From: Pseudovibrio exalbescens DSM 16456
Lineage (GTDB): Bacteria > Pseudomonadota > Alphaproteobacteria > Rhizobiales > Stappiaceae
DNA length: 33,606 nucleotides
Direction of reading: 5' to 3'
NCBI RefSeq assembly: GCF_000422785.1
Contig: NZ_AUGS01000022.1
Span: 1 to 33,606, forward strand
The position numbers were made by a program, and so were the translations under genes. Shown here piece by piece: positions 31,241-33,606 of the stretch. Under the pieces are notes generated by a model, which saw only the letters and a program-made list of their open reading frames with translations, did no database searches and was not told the origin of the DNA. Positions within the stretch are counted from its first letter, which is position 1; each line of letters starts with the position of its first letter.

Positions 31241-33606
31241 ATGGTAGATCAAAACAACAGTAGTTCCTCCAAAAATACCATTGTATCCAGTGATCAGCAA
31301 GCGGCCGCTACTTCGGCGCAGCAGCTTGGGGCATTTGCTGAGGCGCAGACCCTCGCGTTTCCCAGTGGCGCCTCAGTCGATTTGGTGGGAGATGGTGCCG
31401 CAGAAAGGAACTGGATCATTCCCGAAGACGGCAAGGTCCAGTTCCCAGAAGACGCATTCATCGTTGATGGTATTCGTCTTGGAAACGATTTGTTGTTTCG
31501 TCAACCAGACGGATCGGTTTTGATTGTTAAAGACGGTGCTGCGGAAGGACTGCAGTTTTCCGTGGGGCCAACGCCAATAAACGTTGTCTTGTTGCCGGCT
31601 GACGAGGAGAACGATTCCGCTCTTGAGACAGCTACAATTTCAATAGAGCAGCAACCTGAAGCGGCTTCGTCCGGGGGTAATTTTACCCTTGTTGTACCAG
31701 AAATTAGCCCTGGGTTTCCAATTTCACCTTTGTTGCCACCGACGGAACTGACGTTTTCTACATTTCCCGAGCGCGAGCTTGATCGCGGTGATGAGTTGCC
31801 GGAAATATCCCTTGGGTTTGAGGACGGCTCAGGATTTCCTTCGGTTGTGTCTGCCTTCGAGGATCAAGATGGGCCAGGCGACAGCGGTGCCACGGTTGAT
31901 TTGGGACTGAATATGGCGATTAGCCAGGGTAGTGCCTCTGTAACGATCGAGTTTTCAAACCTTCCGAATGGAACTGTCGCCAACGGAGGGGAGCTGCAAT
32001 CTAGTGGAGTTTGGACCGGATCATTGGCCGAGGCGAATGAGCTTTCATTATATTTCCCCGGTGATTTTTCAGGCTCTATTGAAGCGGTTGCAACTGTATC
32101 TGGCAGCGGTGTTAGTGAAAGCGGAAAATTCGGTATCGAAGTTGCGCCGCGCCCTGATGTTGAGATTGCGGTTCAGCCAATCAATCTCGCGGAGACAGAT
32201 GCGCCAGTATCTTTCAAACCCGCAGACTATATTGACGTAGATGAGTCAGATTCGGATGCATCAGAGTTTATCGAGACGATCACGTTCACTTTGGAGGATT
32301 TGCCGTCCGGAACCCTTGTGTCTGCAGGCACGCTTGATGGGAATGGCGATTTCACCTTTACCGGCACGCCCGCAGAGTTTGCCGCGCTTGAGATAACGCT
32401 GCCAAAGGACTTTTCAACGGAGAGTTCCGGTCCAGACCTTCAAGGTTCGATAACAGCTACATCCAATGAGGGAAGTGGCCCGGTCAAGCCAGTGTCACTC
32501 TCTGTTACGTTTGAAGGCGATGTGGCGGTTGATTTTACCGATTTGGTCGATCAGACAGCGCGAACCCCGACCATTGTGCTGACGGAGACGGATACGGGTA
32601 CAGATCCCCTTTTGATTTCGCTGGGAGATTATCTCACAGCAGAGGCGACAGATGATCGAAACTCGGAAAGTCTGACGACAATCGAACTTGTACTTGACGG
32701 CCTGCCCGATGGGGCGCAGTTCTCAACCGATGGCGGCACAACATTCTCTACCGCCAACATCTCCGGCGGGTTGCTGACCTATACCGGGCCTGCCAGCGGC
32801 CTTGCCAATCTGGTGCTGTCGCTGCCAGCGGATTTCTCGACCGAAAACCCGCTCACAGGGATTGGCGGCACATTCACCGCCAACACGGATGAGGGCGGCA
32901 CGGCCTCCGAGCCGTTTGGCATTCTGGTCAACTTCGAGCCGGATATCATCCTGTCCGCGCAAGATGCAACTGGCACGGAAGATGGTGATGGGGCAGGGGT
33001 TACAGTCGACCTTGGCATCGCCGCCGCCATCACCGATGCGGACCTGTCGGAAGGAGACGCCAATACGCCCGACACGGTCACGGTCACCTTTGACCGGCTG
33101 CCCGATGGCACCACGGCCAATGGGGGAACGCTGGATGTGGCAGGGCTGAGCTGGACCGGCAGTGTGGCTGAAGCCAACCAGCTGGCGCTCACCTTCCCTG
33201 AAGACTTCTCAACCGAGAGCGGGTCGGGGGGCACGGATCCAATCATGGTGACCACCACGGTCACAACGCCGGAAGGCAAGGAGACAGTGACCTCTACCAT
33301 CACTGTCAAGGAAGCTTCAGACATTGATATCGATGGGAAGCCGATTGCGCTTTCCGAAACCGACGCCCCGGTTCCGTTCAAACCGGCGGACTACATCAAC
33401 GTCACCCAGAGCGATGCCGATGGCTCGGAAGTGATTGAGAGCATCACCGTCACGTTCTCAGACCTGCCTCAGGGGACAAGTGTGTCCGCAGGTTCGCTTG
33501 ATGGGAATGGTAATTTCACCTTCACCGGCACGCCCGCAGAGTTCGCCGCGCTTGAGATCACGCTGCCGACGGACTTTTCCACCCAGAACCCGGGCCCGGT
33601 GTTGCA
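31241..33606 (+). CDS. Giant repetitive type I-secreted surface protein/adhesin (T1SS-143-like repeats), 3' end outside window
   Basis: The frame from ATG 31241 is open to the window edge (788 codons, no stop), so only the N-terminal part is seen. There is no Sec signal. Residues 1-115 (with DGIRLGNDLLFRQPDGSVLI) resemble the N-terminal module of large alphaproteobacterial secreted adhesins. From about 200 on, acidic Thr/Gly-rich modules of about 110-140 residues repeat, with motifs such as LPDGTTANGG, WTGSVAEANQL, ETDAPVPFKPADYI, TFTGTPAEFAALEITLP and DFSTE. They occur in an A-B-C order that restarts after about 370-388 residues. This fits T1SS-143-type repeats of RTX-like adhesins; the C-terminal secretion signal and transporter genes would lie beyond the edge. 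Function is inferred. Base composition rises in GC after about 32700. Confidence 0.85.
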   Translation, partial: MVDQNNSSSSKNTIVSSDQQAAATSAQQLGAFAEAQTLAFPSGASVDLVGDGAAERNWIIPEDGKVQFPEDAFIVDGIRLGNDLLFRQPDGSVLIVKDGAAEGLQFSVGPTPINVVLLPADEENDSALETATISIEQQPEAASSGGNFTLVVPEISPGFPISPLLPPTELTFSTFPERELDRGDELPEISLGFEDGSGFPSVVSAFEDQDGPGDSGATVDLGLNMAISQGSASVTIEFSNLPNGTVANGGELQSSGVWTGSLAEANELSLYFPGDFSGSIEAVATVSGSGVSESGKFGIEVAPRPDVEIAVQPINLAETDAPVSFKPADYIDVDESDSDASEFIETITFTLEDLPSGTLVSAGTLDGNGDFTFTGTPAEFAALEITLPKDFSTESSGPDLQGSITATSNEGSGPVKPVSLSVTFEGDVAVDFTDLVDQTARTPTIVLTETDTGTDPLLISLGDYLTAEATDDRNSESLTTIELVLDGLPDGAQFSTDGGTTFSTANISGGLLTYTGPASGLANLVLSLPADFSTENPLTGIGGTFTANTDEGGTASEPFGILVNFEPDIILSAQDATGTEDGDGAGVTVDLGIAAAITDADLSEGDANTPDTVTVTFDRLPDGTTANGGTLDVAGLSWTGSVAEANQLALTFPEDFSTESGSGGTDPIMVTTTVTTPEGKETVTSTITVKEASDIDIDGKPIALSETDAPVPFKPADYINVTQSDADGSEVIESITVTFSDLPQGTSVSAGSLDGNGNFTFTGTPAEFAALEITLPTDFSTQNPGPVL

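Noticed and set aside
32779-33381. A 200-codon minus-strand frame rich in Ser, Val and Pro
   Set aside because: It mirrors the Thr/Gly/Asp-rich repeats of the giant gene on the other strand; low complexity follows from that.
1-33606. CRISPR array, insertion sequence or prophage
   Set aside because: No spaced direct repeats, transposase, integrase or phage structural genes were seen on either strand.

Overview
The window looks like a chromosomal segment of a mid-GC alphaproteobacterium, probably a marine or heterotrophic member of the Rhodobacterales or Hyphomicrobiales. The clues are the gene types (PaaN without a hydratase domain, a MocR-type regulator, a PurU-FolD pair), an intergenic repeat with TGTCAT...ATGACA ends that resembles elements common in this class, and T1SS-143-like repeats in a giant secreted protein. 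No phage, transposase, integrase or CRISPR array is visible. The species cannot be named from the sequence.

Left part (1-11.5 kb), mostly housekeeping and salvage genes: a repeat element; a DUF2817 M14-like zinc hydrolase (-); two tandem nucleoside hydrolases (+); a LysE exporter (-) divergent from a MocR-type GntR/aminotransferase regulator (+); an orphan BMP/PnrA-type nucleoside-binding protein (-); an MltB-type lytic transglycosylase (+); folD and purU as a one-carbon operon (-); a GT4-like glycosyltransferase (+); tRNA-Pro(CGG) (-) and tRNA-Gln(TTG) (+).

Central part (11.6-29.5 kb), an almost complete phenylacetate catabolon arranged around a divergent control region at about 20.1 kb. 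Leftward, paaN, livK, livH, livM, livG, livF and a fused enoyl-CoA hydratase/3-hydroxyacyl-CoA dehydrogenase form one apparent operon. Rightward run paaG, paaI, paaJ, paaK, a TetR regulator (PaaR-like) and paaX, followed by paaABCDE from its own promoter. A 13-base sequence (ATTGACCGACTGG) occurs both in the divergent control region and at the paaA promoter, each time overlapping a -35-like hexamer, so it is a good operator candidate. Inferred flow: a branched-chain-amino-acid-type ABC importer brings in an aromatic acid; PaaK activates phenylacetate; PaaABCDE epoxidises the ring; PaaG isomerises it to the oxepin; PaaN oxidises the ring-opened aldehyde; the fused protein and PaaJ carry out beta-oxidation; PaaI recycles CoA from dead-end esters. 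The ring-hydrolysing MaoC-like hydratase is not in the window.

Right part (29.5-33.6 kb): an acyl-CoA dehydrogenase (-), an AT-rich intergenic region with a minus-strand terminator that has no gene in front of it (possible small RNA) and a perfect 11-bp inverted repeat, then the start of a very large repetitive protein that is still open at the window edge (788 codons visible). This is most likely a type I-secreted surface adhesin.
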